A stretch of 64,000 bases of DNA from Hasllibacter sp. MH4015 (GCF_020177575.1 NZ_JAHTBK010000001.1:620001-684000); one strand, 5' to 3'; positions 1-10,288 are shown, counted from the stretch's first letter. Notes: generated by a model not told the origin, from the letters alone. Program-made: numbers and translations.

Positions 1-25
1 TCAAGGTGCGCCTGAAGGAAGAGGC

Positions 26-2038
26 TCAGCGCGGCTGAGACGGCGCGCCGACCACGCGCAATCGCGGCATCGGGCGCGGGCGGGCGGTCTCTTCGCTGGA
101 CGCGCCGAATTTGCCATGGGCGGTCTTGGCCCAGAAGAACGGCCGCGCGATCAGTTCCACCAGGGCGATCCACGCGGCGACGGAGCCGAAGATATAGTAG
201 GGCTCGACCAGAGGGGCGATGCGGCGCAGGTGACGCAAATGGGCCGCGCGGCAGGCATGGACGGAAATCGCGATCGACACGATCAGCCCCCCCAGCATCA
301 GCGCCGCCAGAAATCCGTAGCCCCCCGGCGGCAGGGCCGCGTCAAGCGGATGCCAGAGGCCGAATGCCTTGACGAGGAAGCTCCACAACAGGGGCGCGGT
401 CAGGAAGCCAAGAACCGCGCCGAAGACCTGCACCTGTAGGCCAAGGAACCGCCACCAGCCCAGATCGCGCAACAGGCGTCGGGGCTGGCGCATCGCGGAC
501 CCCCAGGTGATGAGGTATCCCTTCAGCCAGCGCGAGCGTTGCCGGATCCACGGCAGAAGGGCGGCATTCGCCTCCTCATAGGTGGTGGTGTCGACGATCT
601 GCGTCTTGTAGCCGGCCCGCGCCAGCCGCAGGCCCAATTCCGCATCCTCGGTCACGTTATGGGCATCCCACGCGCCCACCTCTTCCAGCACCGGGCGGCG
701 CAGAAAGACGGTGGTGCCGCCCAGGGGCACGACGAGGCCCATCCGCTGCACACCGGGCAGAAGCACGCGGAACCATGCGGCATATTCGATCGTGAACATC
801 CGGCTCAGCCAATTGTGGCGCGCGTTGTAATAATCGAGCCGCCCTTGCAGGCAGGCGACATCGGGGGGGACTTCGGCGAAGCGTTCCACGACGCAGGTGA
901 TCTGGTCGGGTTCGGGGCGATCCTCCGCGTCGTATATCCCCACGATTTCACCACGCGCGAAATTCAGCGCGTAGTTCAGGGCGCGTGGCTTCGTCTGCGG
1001 ACCACCGGGCGGGACGGGGATCGCGCGCATCCACGGCGGCAGATGGCCCACGCGCAGCGCCTCCTGCGTCAAGGGATCGCTCTCCTCAACCGCAAGGATG
1101 ATGTCGAGCCGTTCGGGCGGGTAGTCGATTTTCCGAAGCCGTTCCACCAGCGCGCCCGCCACTTCCGGCTCCCGGAAAAGCGGGACAAGGATGGAGACGG
1201 TGGGCAGATGCAGGTAGCGACTGTCGGCGGCATCGGATTGCGGCGCATCCCCGTGGCGCAGGGATTGGGCGAACGCCGCGCATTTCAACGCGCCGTTTGC
1301 GGCGAAGACCGCGATGGCGAGGCCGAAGACGATAACGCTCAAGATAACGGGCGCGACGAGGGCCAGCGCGATGCCGAACAGAAGAAACGCCAGCACCAGC
1401 CGACCCATCGCGTCTGCGCGCCAGGACCGGCAGGAATCGCGCACCGGGGCGCGGCCTTCGGCGGCGCGCGCCATGTCGTCACCGTAGACAAGGCGCTGCG
1501 CGGCCCGGATCTGCGCTTGGGACGCAAGGACGGTGACGATGCGGACGCCCGCGGGCAGGATCGCGGTCAGGTCCGGCACGCAATCGGGTCGGCTGGTGGC
1601 CACCACAAGGGCGCTGCCGGTGCGCCGCCATATGACCGCTTCGGCCGCCAGCGCCGCGCGGGGGGGCAACAGGGCCGCCGCCTCCCGCTCCGGCGGGGCG
1701 CTGGACAGATCGGCAATGCCACATCCGTAGATCTCCGTCAGGGCCGAAAGCAACTCCGCCTCCGTCAGGACGGCGCGGGCCATGAGCACCTGGCCGAGCG
1801 ACAGGGACGTGCCGCGCATGGCCGTGAGCGCGGCGTCCATGTCGGGGTCCGACACGATGCCACGCAGCAGGAGCGCATCGGCAAGGCGCGTCGCCTCCGC
1901 CTCCGTCAGGTTTGGTTGAGAGCCGGGCGGCGTATCATCCGCCAGCCCACGCGCTTTGCCCACGGCGCGCTGCAACACGCGCCGTGCCCTCGCCTGTTCC
2001 GGTGAGGGGGAGGGGGTGGGGGACGTGTCGCCGTCCAA
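26..2038 (-). CDS. MshEN-like domain fused to family 2 glycosyltransferase (membrane)
   Basis: A 670-residue inner-membrane glycosyltransferase. Residues about 50-190 resemble the GspE/MshE N-terminal domain (short helical repeats followed by an alpha/beta part), a domain that in MshE binds cyclic di-GMP. Two membrane helices follow (about 211-250), then a GT2 catalytic domain (about 280-510) with the DAED aspartates at 370-373, TED at 463-465 and the QxxRW motif at 500-504 that is typical of processive polysaccharide synthases, then C-terminal membrane helices. It probably polymerises or transfers a sugar for an exopolysaccharide. The acceptor and sugar donor cannot be read from sequence. 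It lies downstream of carA on the same strand with a 116-bp gap. The domain assignment is by eye; regulation by c-di-GMP is inference. Confidence 0.85.
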   Translation of the reverse strand: MDGDTSPTPSPSPEQARARRVLQRAVGKARGLADDTPPGSQPNLTEAEATRLADALLLRGIVSDPDMDAALTAMRGTSLSLGQVLMARAVLTEAELLSALTEIYGCGIADLSSAPPEREAAALLPPRAALAAEAVIWRRTGSALVVATSRPDCVPDLTAILPAGVRIVTVLASQAQIRAAQRLVYGDDMARAAEGRAPVRDSCRSWRADAMGRLVLAFLLFGIALALVAPVILSVIVFGLAIAVFAANGALKCAAFAQSLRHGDAPQSDAADSRYLHLPTVSILVPLFREPEVAGALVERLRKIDYPPERLDIILAVEESDPLTQEALRVGHLPPWMRAIPVPPGGPQTKPRALNYALNFARGEIVGIYDAEDRPEPDQITCVVERFAEVPPDVACLQGRLDYYNARHNWLSRMFTIEYAAWFRVLLPGVQRMGLVVPLGGTTVFLRRPVLEEVGAWDAHNVTEDAELGLRLARAGYKTQIVDTTTYEEANAALLPWIRQRSRWLKGYLITWGSAMRQPRRLLRDLGWWRFLGLQVQVFGAVLGFLTAPLLWSFLVKAFGLWHPLDAALPPGGYGFLAALMLGGLIVSIAISVHACRAAHLRHLRRIAPLVEPYYIFGSVAAWIALVELIARPFFWAKTAHGKFGASSEETARPRPMPRLRVVGAPSQPR

Positions 2039-2154
2039 GCCTGACCGACCTTTGCCTTAGCGGCTTAGGTGAATACGGGCCTAACGTCCGCCAGCAGGGT
2101 TAATTTTTCGTAAACGGTTGCGCCATCGCCCGAATGCGGGCCGGGCGGCGTTGA

Positions 2155-3309
<1,155 letters not shown>

Positions 3310-3455
3310 GGGGGACGCTCCGATATGTGGCAGGCGGGCAAACTTTCGGTGGTCTAAGGGCCGGGGCGAGGCGGGTCAAGGCGCATGGGTTGTGCAAAGG
3401 GCCGCACGCTCCTATCTAGGCGCCTTCGATACCCCCGACAGAGCGGAGATCCCCC

Positions 3456-3914
3456 ATGGGCTTGAGAGCGAAGATCACCGAAGGCATCAAGACGGCAATG
3501 CGCGAAAAGGACACCGTGCGCCTGTCGACGCTGCGCCTGATCAACGCGGCCGTGAAGGACCAGGACATCGCCGCGCGTGCCAAGGGCAACGCCGACGGCG
3601 TGGACGATGGCGAAGTGCTGGCCATCCTTGCCAAGATGGTCAAGCAGCGCCAGGAAAGCGCGCGCGCCTATGAAGAAGGCGGACGGCTGGAATTGGCCGA
3701 GCAGGAGCAGGCGGAAATCGTCGTGATCGAGGATTACCTGCCGCGCCAATTGTCGGACGAGGAGGTGGGCCGCGCCGTGGATGCCGCCATCGTCAAGACG
3801 GGCGCATCGAGCATCCGCGACATGGGCCGCGTGATGGGTGAGCTGAAGTCTCAATATGCGGGCCAGATGGATTTCGGTCGCGTCGGCCCGATGGTGAAGG
3901 ACCGCCTTGGATAG
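3456..3914 (+). CDS. GatB/YqeY domain protein
   Basis: A 152-residue cytoplasmic protein of the YqeY family, related to the tail domain of the GatB subunit of the tRNA-dependent amidotransferase. It is all helical with the usual opening (a short lysine-rich segment, then a helix with STLRLINAA) and the conserved motif VIEDYLPRQLS near residue 90. The length matches the family. In Alphaproteobacteria this gene commonly sits beside carA, as here, transcribed divergently. A stem-loop followed by a T-run lies 22 bp after the stop. The molecular role is not firmly established; a tRNA-related function is inferred from the GatB similarity. Confidence 0.92.
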   Translation: MGLRAKITEGIKTAMREKDTVRLSTLRLINAAVKDQDIAARAKGNADGVDDGEVLAILAKMVKQRQESARAYEEGGRLELAEQEQAEIVVIEDYLPRQLSDEEVGRAVDAAIVKTGASSIRDMGRVMGELKSQYAGQMDFGRVGPMVKDRLG

Positions 3915-3935
3915 GCGACGCCGCCATGTGACATC

Positions 3936-3972
3936 AAAAGGGGCGCAGCCGGGGAAGGGTGCGCCCCTTTTT
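3936..3972. terminator. Bidirectional rho-independent terminator
   Basis: Perfect 12-bp inverted repeat: aaaaggggcgca at 3936-3947 and tgcgcccctttt at 3960-3971, with a 12-nt loop. It carries As on the left and Ts on the right, so it can act in both directions. It sits between the converging GatB/YqeY gene and the small secreted peptide gene. Confidence 0.9.
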
Positions 3973-3989
3973 CATGCCGTACGCCGGGA

Positions 3990-4151
3990 TCAGCGTGTCG
4001 GGCCGCGCGTCACCTCGGGCTGGCACAACTGGAACGGGCCGCAAAACGTGCCGGGTTCGGGGAAGGTCGTGCTGGGGAAGCTCACGCTTTGCGCGGCCAG
4101 GGGGGCGCTGAGGGCAGTGGCCGCGATGGCGGCGAGGATCAGGGAACGCAT
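3990..4151 (-). CDS. Small secreted protein, 53 aa, unknown function
   Basis: A short open reading frame of 53 residues with a clear Sec signal peptide: MRSLIL, a hydrophobic alanine/leucine core, and an ALSAPLAA-Q type signal-peptidase site near residue 20. The mature part is only about 33 residues, proline-rich, with two cysteines (37 and 43) that could form a disulfide. It ends 18 bp before the bidirectional terminator and has its own upstream gap. The signal peptide and the terminator support a real gene; the function is unknown. Its AraC-family neighbour upstream is transcribed in the same direction. Confidence 0.6.
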   Translation of the reverse strand: MRSLILAAIAATALSAPLAAQSVSFPSTTFPEPGTFCGPFQLCQPEVTRGPTR

Positions 4152-4229
4152 CTGCTTGTCCAATCATCATTCGTTGCGGTGATTGGAACGTGGCGATGGA
4201 GCCCCCCGGGCGCGCGCCGGATTTGAAAA

Positions 4230-5303
4230 TCAGTGCAGGTTCGCGGGGATCGGCGCGCGATTTTCGGAATCGGCGCGGGCCGCGGGATGGCTCAGCGCGT
4301 CGCGCCGGAACTCCGTCGGGCTTTGACCCGTCGCGGCCCGGAACGCGCGGTTGAACGGACCCAGCGAGGCGAAGCCGACGTCATAGGCAATCTCGAGGAT
4401 CGTGGTGCCTTCGCCTTCGGGATCGGCAAGTTGGGCCTTGGCGGCGGCGATGCGGTGGGAATTGATGAAGCTGGAAAAGTTGCGATGTCCCAGCCCACCA
4501 TTGATCGCCCGGCGCAGGCGGTGTTCGGGCACGTTGAGCTGGGCGGCGAGCCCGCCGATCGTCAGCCCCTCCTGCCGCCACGCGCCTGCGGCCATGGCGG
4601 CCCGGATGCGCGTGATCAACGCCGTGTCGGGGCCGGCGGAAGACGGCTCGGGCGCGGGCGACGTGTCCGATTGGCCCGGCCAACGGTCGATGGCGGGGTT
4701 TAGGATCCAGATCGCGAAGGCCAGGGTTACGGCCAGAACGCCGGTCGATTGCATCAGGGCGAAGGCCAATCCCTCGCTGTCCATCAACCCCAGCGCCTGC
4801 ACCCCGGTCAGCGTCGCGCCAAGCCCCGCAATGGCCGCCGCAAAGCCCGGCCGCGCCCGGCAGCGGCACTCCACCAGGTCGTCGCGGGAGGACCAGAGCG
4901 CCAGGCCAAACAGGCCCGCGTAAAGCAGCGCCGCGCTGGCCGCGCAAAGGACCGCCGCTACGCTGTCGGGATTGAGGTGATGCACCAGCAAGAGGCCGGA
5001 GACGAGGGAGGAGGCCACAAGCCAGGGCCAGCGGCGGAAGGGCGGATCGACGAAGATCGTCACGATCAGCCATGTGACCGCGTTGGGAACGAGGCTCGAC
5101 AGCAGGATCAGGTTGGTGGCGATCAGCGGCGGGAACGCCAGGGGCGTCGCGCTTGTCAGCAGCAACATCGCGGATTTGGACAGGGCGACTGCAAGGATCG
5201 AAATCCGCCCCTCCCATCCGATAGGCGCGCGCAGCAGGAGGCCCGCCAGCAAGGCAAGCACACCGATCGCCGCGCTACGCAGGGCGAGATCCAGAAGCTC
5301 CAT
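4230..5303 (-). CDS. Membrane-anchored AraC-family transcriptional regulator
   Basis: A 357-residue protein with about six to seven hydrophobic helices in residues 1-205 and an AraC-type double helix-turn-helix domain at about 225-335 (ending in a DVGFASLGPFNRAF-type second HTH and a TGQSPTEFR tail). The hydrophobic half may sense a membrane or small-molecule signal and pass it to the DNA-binding half; the ligand is unknown. The ATG at 5303 is chosen because AAGGAG lies about 8 bp upstream and the helices begin directly after it; a longer frame exists upstream but its sequence looks non-coding. A near-perfect inverted repeat at 5389-5408 lies in its upstream region. Confidence 0.85.
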   Translation of the reverse strand: MELLDLALRSAAIGVLALLAGLLLRAPIGWEGRISILAVALSKSAMLLLTSATPLAFPPLIATNLILLSSLVPNAVTWLIVTIFVDPPFRRWPWLVASSLVSGLLLVHHLNPDSVAAVLCAASAALLYAGLFGLALWSSRDDLVECRCRARPGFAAAIAGLGATLTGVQALGLMDSEGLAFALMQSTGVLAVTLAFAIWILNPAIDRWPGQSDTSPAPEPSSAGPDTALITRIRAAMAAGAWRQEGLTIGGLAAQLNVPEHRLRRAINGGLGHRNFSSFINSHRIAAAKAQLADPEGEGTTILEIAYDVGFASLGPFNRAFRAATGQSPTEFRRDALSHPAARADSENRAPIPANLH

Positions 5304-5697
5304 CACCACGCTCCTTCGCGCTGTGGGTCCGTTTCGGGACAGACTACAGGAAAGGAGCGGAAGGGGCGCACCGATTTCTCGAAACTGGGCCGATTTGCGA
5401 AAATCGGCGGGGATTTGTCCGTTAAGGAAGGCGGCGCCGCCGGAAGCGGACCGGCTCGGGACGGCCCCCCGCGTCAGGGAAGCCATGGACAGAATGCGCA
5501 TCAGGTGTCCGACCCCAGTCGCACCCTGTAAAGGCGTCGGCGAGGTCCGAACGCTCAAGATCCGGTGTCAGGCCGGGCGTCACCCCGGACCCGTTTGGTC
5601 GACCGGGCATATTTGTCCGCTGGCGGAGTGAAGATCGGGTTAACGGATCGCGGAAAACTGGCGCGATTGTCGAAAGGGTGATCCGGCGATGGCGCGC
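5304..5697. other. Gene-free stretch upstream of the AraC-family gene
   Basis: About 390 bases without a convincing gene. It separates the start of the AraC-family gene from the end of the DUF2244 gene, both on the minus strand. It contains the inverted repeat at 5389-5408 and must hold the promoter of the AraC-family gene. No other structured element is apparent. Confidence 0.6.
5389..5408. promoter_or_regulatory. Inverted repeat, candidate operator
   Basis: Perfect inverted repeat gccgattt-gcga-aaatcggc, with 8-bp arms and a 4-bp centre, about 86 bp upstream of the chosen start of the AraC-family gene. It is a candidate autoregulatory site. The repeat is seen directly; the function is inference. 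Confidence 0.4.
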
Positions 5698-6213
5698 CTA
5701 TGTCGGGTGGGGTGCCGCGCCGAGGGACCGTTCAAGGATGTCCTTCAGCTCCACCCGTTCCAGCGGCGTCAGGAAGGCGCCAAGCTCCACCTCCCGCGCG
5801 CCGCCCTTGAGAGTCAGGTAATTCGGCACCGGACCGCCGCGTGCGTGGAGCGTGGCGCGGACCCAATAGGGGTTTGCCTCCCAATCCAGGGTGGGTTTGC
5901 GCGGCGCATGGCGTTCGACCCGGATCAGGTCATCCCAAACCAGCACATCCTCGTAGAGTTCCTTGTCGCGCCAGGATCGTTTCAGGGCCGTCCAGATGCC
6001 CCAGACGGCCGCGACGAGGAATGGCAGGAGCGCCCAGAACACGGACGTGCCGAGGATCGAGAACAGCGGAACGGAGATCAGCGCCGCCGTGACGCCGATG
6101 AACCACACGAACCCCTCGGGCGTGAGGGATTTATAGGGCGTCAGGCGCAGCGACAGGCGCGGCGCGCCGCGGGATGGCGATGTGTCAGCGGGTGTGGCGG
6201 TCGTGATCGGCAT
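5698..6213 (-). CDS. DUF2244 domain membrane protein
   Basis: A 171-residue protein of the DUF2244 family with two adjacent membrane helices (about residues 35-80), followed by a soluble domain with the family pattern DVLVWDDLIRVER and a WVRATLH segment. The family is often encoded near haem-copper oxidase genes in Alphaproteobacteria, as here, but its function is unknown. It is 56 bp downstream of the short CtaD-like gene on the same strand, consistent with a ctaD operon. Start at the ATG giving MPITTATP; the longer upstream frame overlaps the neighbour and is unlikely. Confidence 0.85.
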   Translation of the reverse strand: MPITTATPADTSPSRGAPRLSLRLTPYKSLTPEGFVWFIGVTAALISVPLFSILGTSVFWALLPFLVAAVWGIWTALKRSWRDKELYEDVLVWDDLIRVERHAPRKPTLDWEANPYWVRATLHARGGPVPNYLTLKGGAREVELGAFLTPLERVELKDILERSLGAAPHPT

Positions 6214-6269
6214 GGGATCTATTCTGCTGCGTTCCACACGCGGGGCAAGTGGCAAGCGGTCGCGGTCGG

Positions 6270-6737
6270 CTATCGGCTGCGCCGCGGCTGGATCAGCGCC
6301 CGGACGGTCAGGACAAGCAGGATGAAGAGGGCCGCCGTCGCCAGGGCTGCACCCGTGGCGGAGATGGCGTTCCACCACTCGACCGCGTCCGCGTAATCGC
6401 CATAGCGGCGCGGCATGCCGCTGCGGGGTGTGAACACCTGTGGGGCGATCATGAAGGCCGTGCCGAGGCCGAATACGCAGATTGCGACGGCGCCCCAAAC
6501 GGCCACGCGCCGTGTGGACCGGCGCAGCACCAGGACATAGGCGGCCCCGATCAAAACGACAAGAAGCGTCAGAAGGCCTAGGTAGTGGACGTGGGCCACC
6601 ACGTAATAGGTGTCGTGGTAGGTGCCATCTGCTCCGGGCTGGCTCAGCGTGATACGCTGCGGGGGCCGGAATCGAAAATAGGCGCCCCCGAGCAGGGCGC
6701 CTATCGTTGTCAGAATAAGCCAGTCGTTCCAGCGCAT
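6270..6737 (-). CDS. Truncated CtaD-like protein (C-terminal oxidase subunit I module)
   Basis: A 155-residue membrane protein that aligns with only the last third of cytochrome c oxidase subunit I. It keeps the helix X motif [12 protein letters not shown], which matches [12 protein letters not shown] of the adjacent CtaD and carries the two axial haem histidines, and a copy of the GMPRRYxDY motif near the C terminus. The earlier helices, including the CuB ligands and the proton channels, are missing, replaced by one short N-terminal helix. It starts 8 bp after the ctaD stop, so it is probably co-translated with it. It reads as a maintained partial duplication rather than debris, because the frame is intact. 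It cannot be an oxidase alone; an assembly or regulatory role is possible. Confidence 0.75.
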   Translation of the reverse strand: MRWNDWLILTTIGALLGGAYFRFRPPQRITLSQPGADGTYHDTYYVVAHVHYLGLLTLLVVLIGAAYVLVLRRSTRRVAVWGAVAICVFGLGTAFMIAPQVFTPRSGMPRRYGDYADAVEWWNAISATGAALATAALFILLVLTVRALIQPRRSR

Positions 6738-6745
6738 GGCGCGCG

Positions 6746-8647
6746 TCAGTGACCCGGCTGCTTGTCCCACATCTCCCGCGTCGGAAGCTCCTCGAAGGTG
6801 TGCTCCGGCGGTGGGTTGGGCAGGGTCCATTCCAGCGTGTCGGCATGTTCCCCCCAATAGGCGGGCTCGGTCACGCGGCGACCTGCCGCGAGCGTGTAGA
6901 ACACGATGCCGATGAAGAAGATGAACGAGGCGAAGGAGATGAACGCACCGATCGAGCTGACGTAGTTCCAAAGCGCATAAGCCTCGGGGTAGTCGATATA
7001 GCGGCGCGGCATGCCCTGACGGCCCAGGAAGTGCTGCGGGAAGAACGTCAGGTTCGCCCCGATGAAGAACACCCAGAAATGCACCTGACCGGCCCATTCG
7101 GGATATTGCCGCCCGGACATCTTGGCCAGCCAGTAGTAGACGGCTGCGAAGATACCGAAGACGGCCCCAAGGCTCATCACATAGTGGAAATGCGCCACGA
7201 CGTAGTAGGTGTCGTGATAGGCGCGATCCACACCGGCCTGGCTGAGGATGATCCCCGTCGTCCCGCCGAGCGTGAAGAGGAAGATGAAGCCGAGCGCGAA
7301 CATCATCGGTGTCTTGAAGCTGATCGAGCCCATCCACATCGTCGCGATCCACGAGAAGATCTTGATGCCTGTGGGCACCGCGATCACCATGGTGGCCACC
7401 ATGAAGTAGGCCTGCTGCGTCAGGGTCATGCCCACCGTGTACATGTGGTGCGCCCAGACGACGAAGCCGAGGCCCCCGATCGCCACCAGCGCGTAGACCA
7501 TCGGCAGGTAGCCGAAGATGGGCTTCTTGGAGAAGGTGGAGATCACGTGGGAGATCACGCCAAACGCGGGCAGGATCACGATGTAGACCTCGGGGTGGCC
7601 GAAGAACCAGAAGATATGCTGGAACAGGATCGGGTCCCCGCCGCCCGCGGGATCGAAGAAGGTCGTCCCGAAGTTCCGGTCGGTCAGAAGCATGGTGATA
7701 GCGCCTGCCAGAACCGGCAGGGACAGGAGCAGCAGCCATGCGGTCACGAAGACGGACCAGGCAAACAGCGGCACCTTGTGCAGGGTCATGCCCGGCGCAC
7801 GCATGTTCAGGAAGGTGGTGATGAAGTTGATCGAGCCGAGGATCGACGACGCACCCGAGACGTGGACGGCGAAGATCGCGAAGTCCACCGCGCGGCTGGT
7901 TTCAACACCCTGGGCCGAGATCGGCGGATAGAACGTCCAGCCCGGACCCGCGCCGCCGTCGATGAAGACGGAGCAGAAGGCCAGGCCCGTACCGGCCACA
8001 TACATCCAGTAGCTGAGGTTGTTGAGCCGCGGGAACGCCATGTCCGGCGCGCCAATCATCAGCGGCATGAAGTAGTTGCCGAAGCCACCGAAAAGGGCGG
8101 GGATGACGACGAAGAACATCATCAACACGCCGTGGCCGGTGATGTAGACGTTCCACGTATGGCCGTCCGGATTGCCGTCCAGCTGGTCCATCGTCCCCAA
8201 CAAAGCCTGGGCTTCGACGGGGTTAGCGGTGGCGATCATCGCCTCGAACTGGGCCACCAGATCGGCGCGCAGGCCGCCTTCGATCACGACGGTCGGCTCA
8301 CCCTCGATGGTCTGCGCACCCGCAAGAAGCGTACTTTCCAATGATCCAAGCTGGTCGGCGAAGGCGTTCGTGCCCCCGCCCGCGGCGGCCAAAGCCTCCC
8401 CCAATCGGGCGAAGACGCCCTGAATGCCATCGGGCGACGCGTCGAAGGGGATGTACATGTATTGCACACCCGGCTCCATCAGCTCCATCCGCATGTAGAC
8501 GGTGAAGGCCACCGACACGAGGCCCACGAGGCCCGCGGTGAACAGGTACAGAATACCGATGTCTTTGTGGTTGGTGGACATGAACCAGCGGGTGAAGAAC
8601 CCGCGGTCGTCCTTGTGGTCGTGCCCTGTAAGGGTGGCGTCAGCCAT
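6746..8647 (-). CDS. ctaD: Cytochrome c oxidase subunit I (aa3 type)
   Basis: Catalytic subunit of the aa3-type haem-copper oxidase that reduces oxygen to water at the inner membrane. Twelve hydrophobic helices are visible, with the helix II histidine in [11 protein letters not shown], the CuB motif [12 protein letters not shown] at the expected place in [11 protein letters not shown], and the haem ligands in VVAHFHYV. At 633 residues it is about 80 residues longer than usual because of an insertion between helices I and II (about residues 65-160), which should lie on the periplasmic side. ATG at 8647 is preceded by AGGAGA. The truncated CtaD-like gene follows 8 bp after the stop. Subunits II and III are not in the window. 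Confidence 0.97.
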   Translation of the reverse strand: MADATLTGHDHKDDRGFFTRWFMSTNHKDIGILYLFTAGLVGLVSVAFTVYMRMELMEPGVQYMYIPFDASPDGIQGVFARLGEALAAAGGGTNAFADQLGSLESTLLAGAQTIEGEPTVVIEGGLRADLVAQFEAMIATANPVEAQALLGTMDQLDGNPDGHTWNVYITGHGVLMMFFVVIPALFGGFGNYFMPLMIGAPDMAFPRLNNLSYWMYVAGTGLAFCSVFIDGGAGPGWTFYPPISAQGVETSRAVDFAIFAVHVSGASSILGSINFITTFLNMRAPGMTLHKVPLFAWSVFVTAWLLLLSLPVLAGAITMLLTDRNFGTTFFDPAGGGDPILFQHIFWFFGHPEVYIVILPAFGVISHVISTFSKKPIFGYLPMVYALVAIGGLGFVVWAHHMYTVGMTLTQQAYFMVATMVIAVPTGIKIFSWIATMWMGSISFKTPMMFALGFIFLFTLGGTTGIILSQAGVDRAYHDTYYVVAHFHYVMSLGAVFGIFAAVYYWLAKMSGRQYPEWAGQVHFWVFFIGANLTFFPQHFLGRQGMPRRYIDYPEAYALWNYVSSIGAFISFASFIFFIGIVFYTLAAGRRVTEPAYWGEHADTLEWTLPNPPPEHTFEELPTREMWDKQPGH

Positions 8648-8860
8648 GGCCGTCTCCTGTTCGCGTCTTGGATGCGCGTATTTTGCACGCCCAACCCCGT
8701 CCGGGGCCGGATAGTTTTCGAGTCTGAGCTTCGGTTTAGTGCGCGCCGAGGGATGGATCAACGCGACAAGCCGCGCGGCTGCGCGAAATGGGTGGGTAAT
8801 ATTGGCGCAGGGCCGCAGACGCGCCGGGCCGTCGCGCATTATCGTGCAGACCGCGCAAGG

Positions 8861-9511
8861 TCAGCTGCCGAAAACCTCCGCAAAACTGCGTTTGAGCGCA
8901 AGGTCGGCATCATGCATCGTCACCGGCAGGCCCAGATCGACAAGCGACGTGACACCATGGTCCGCGATCCCGCAGGGTACGATGCCGTCGAAATGGCTCA
9001 GATCCGGCTCCACGTTGAGGGAGATGCCGTGGAAGCTGACCCATTTGCGGATGCGCACACCGATGGCGGCGATCTTGTCTTCGCGCTGGCTTCCGTCGGG
9101 CAGGGGGGGCTTTTCGGGCCGCGTGACCCAGACGCCGACGCGCCCGTCGCGGATTTCGCCTTTGACGTTGAACTCCGCCAGGGCGGCGATCACCCAGGCT
9201 TCAAGCTGTTCCACGTAGCGCCGGATGTCACGGCTGCGTGTGTTGAGGTCGAGCATTACGTAGGCCACGCGCTGTCCCGGCCCGTGATAGGTGTATTGCC
9301 CACCGCGCCGGGTGTCGTAGACGGGGAACCGATCCGGGTCCTTCAAGTCCTCGCGCTTGGCCGATGTGCCAGCGGTATAGAGGGGGGGATGTTCCAGCAG
9401 CCACACGGCCTCCCCCGCGTCGCCGCGCGCGATGGCGTCGGCGCGCGCCTCCATCTCCGCCACCGCGACATCGTAGGGGACGGGCGCGTCCGAGGTGATC
9501 CATTCGACCAT
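8861..9511 (-). CDS. lipB: Lipoyl(octanoyl) transferase
   Basis: Transfers octanoyl groups from acyl carrier protein to lipoyl domains, the first step of lipoate biosynthesis needed by pyruvate and 2-oxoglutarate dehydrogenases. At 216 residues it is of normal length. Visible family features are the [11 protein letters not shown] segment, the [11 protein letters not shown] loop near residue 75, the catalytic Lys146 in EDKIAAIGV and Cys180 in IVPCGI. It begins 3 bp after the stop of the LytTR-regulator gene on the same strand, so the two are likely co-transcribed. Confidence 0.96.
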   Translation of the reverse strand: MVEWITSDAPVPYDVAVAEMEARADAIARGDAGEAVWLLEHPPLYTAGTSAKREDLKDPDRFPVYDTRRGGQYTYHGPGQRVAYVMLDLNTRSRDIRRYVEQLEAWVIAALAEFNVKGEIRDGRVGVWVTRPEKPPLPDGSQREDKIAAIGVRIRKWVSFHGISLNVEPDLSHFDGIVPCGIADHGVTSLVDLGLPVTMHDADLALKRSFAEVFGS

Positions 9512-9514
9512 CCG

Positions 9515-10288
9515 CTACCGGGGCAATAGCCCCGCCTCCTTCACCGCCTGGATGTGGGAGCGGCTGACCGGAATGTCAGCCCCGTCCTCCATGCGCAGTT
9601 GCGCCCCGTCGCCCTTGCGCGCGGCGCTGGCCACCCCACCCAGCGCGATCCAATGGGAGCGGTGGACACGCAGACCGGCCACCGGCGCGGCCTCCCGCAT
9701 GGCGTCGGAGAGGCGGATCAGAACCAGCTCTTCGCCCTTGGTGGTGCGGATGCGGGTGTAGTGATCCTCCGCTGAAAGGCTCAGCAGCGTACCGCGCTTG
9801 TCCAGCGGCAGGCGGTCCAGGATCGGGGGCGCGGCCTCCCCATCATCTTGCTCCTGTCCGCCTTGCGTGTTCAGGACCTGGAAAATGACCGTCACGATCA
9901 GCGCGATGGCGAGGAACTGAACCAACAGACCAGGCCAATCGGACAGGTTCGGGACGTAACCGAAACTCACGTAATTGAGCGCCGTGATGACCGGCACGAT
10001 GCCGATCCCGGTGGCCAGGCCATTCACCGCGACGCGCTGCAGCACGCGCCAGTGCGCGGGCAGGTGCGGGGTCAGCCATTCGTCGATGAGGAGCCCCACC
10101 GAAAACGTGCCTGCCACCATCACCAGCCAATAGGCGAAGCGCGGGGCGAGGGTCAGACGCTCGCCTGTGGAAAACGGCCCGAGGATCGCCAGAAGCGCGG
10201 CGATTGCCCCGATGATCACGAGGGTCACGGGGTCCGAAAACCGGGTCCGCCATTCACGAAGCGCGGATTGCGATGGGCTGTCGTTCAC
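9515..10288 (-). CDS. Membrane-bound LytTR-family DNA-binding protein
   Basis: About 257 residues. The N-terminal half holds four hydrophobic helices; the last 100 residues form a LytTR DNA-binding domain with the core LLSLSAEDHYTRIRT and a LRVHRSHWIAL segment. No response-regulator receiver domain is present, so this is the one-component membrane form. GTG at 10288 is favoured because AGGG lies about 8 bp upstream; an ATG at 10345 would add 19 residues. The target genes are unknown. It ends 3 bp before lipB, a linkage with no obvious functional reason. Confidence 0.85.
   Translation of the reverse strand: MNDSPSQSALREWRTRFSDPVTLVIIGAIAALLAILGPFSTGERLTLAPRFAYWLVMVAGTFSVGLLIDEWLTPHLPAHWRVLQRVAVNGLATGIGIVPVITALNYVSFGYVPNLSDWPGLLVQFLAIALIVTVIFQVLNTQGGQEQDDGEAAPPILDRLPLDKRGTLLSLSAEDHYTRIRTTKGEELVLIRLSDAMREAAPVAGLRVHRSHWIALGGVASAARKGDGAQLRMEDGADIPVSRSHIQAVKEAGLLPR

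Noticed and set aside
539-2005. Long plus-strand frame across the glycosyltransferase
   Set aside because: It is antisense to a gene with clear GT2 motifs and has the basic, low-complexity composition of a GC-rich shadow frame.
6749-8344. 531-residue plus-strand frame over ctaD
   Set aside because: It is the antisense shadow of ctaD, rich in Asp, Glu, His and Arg with no motif.
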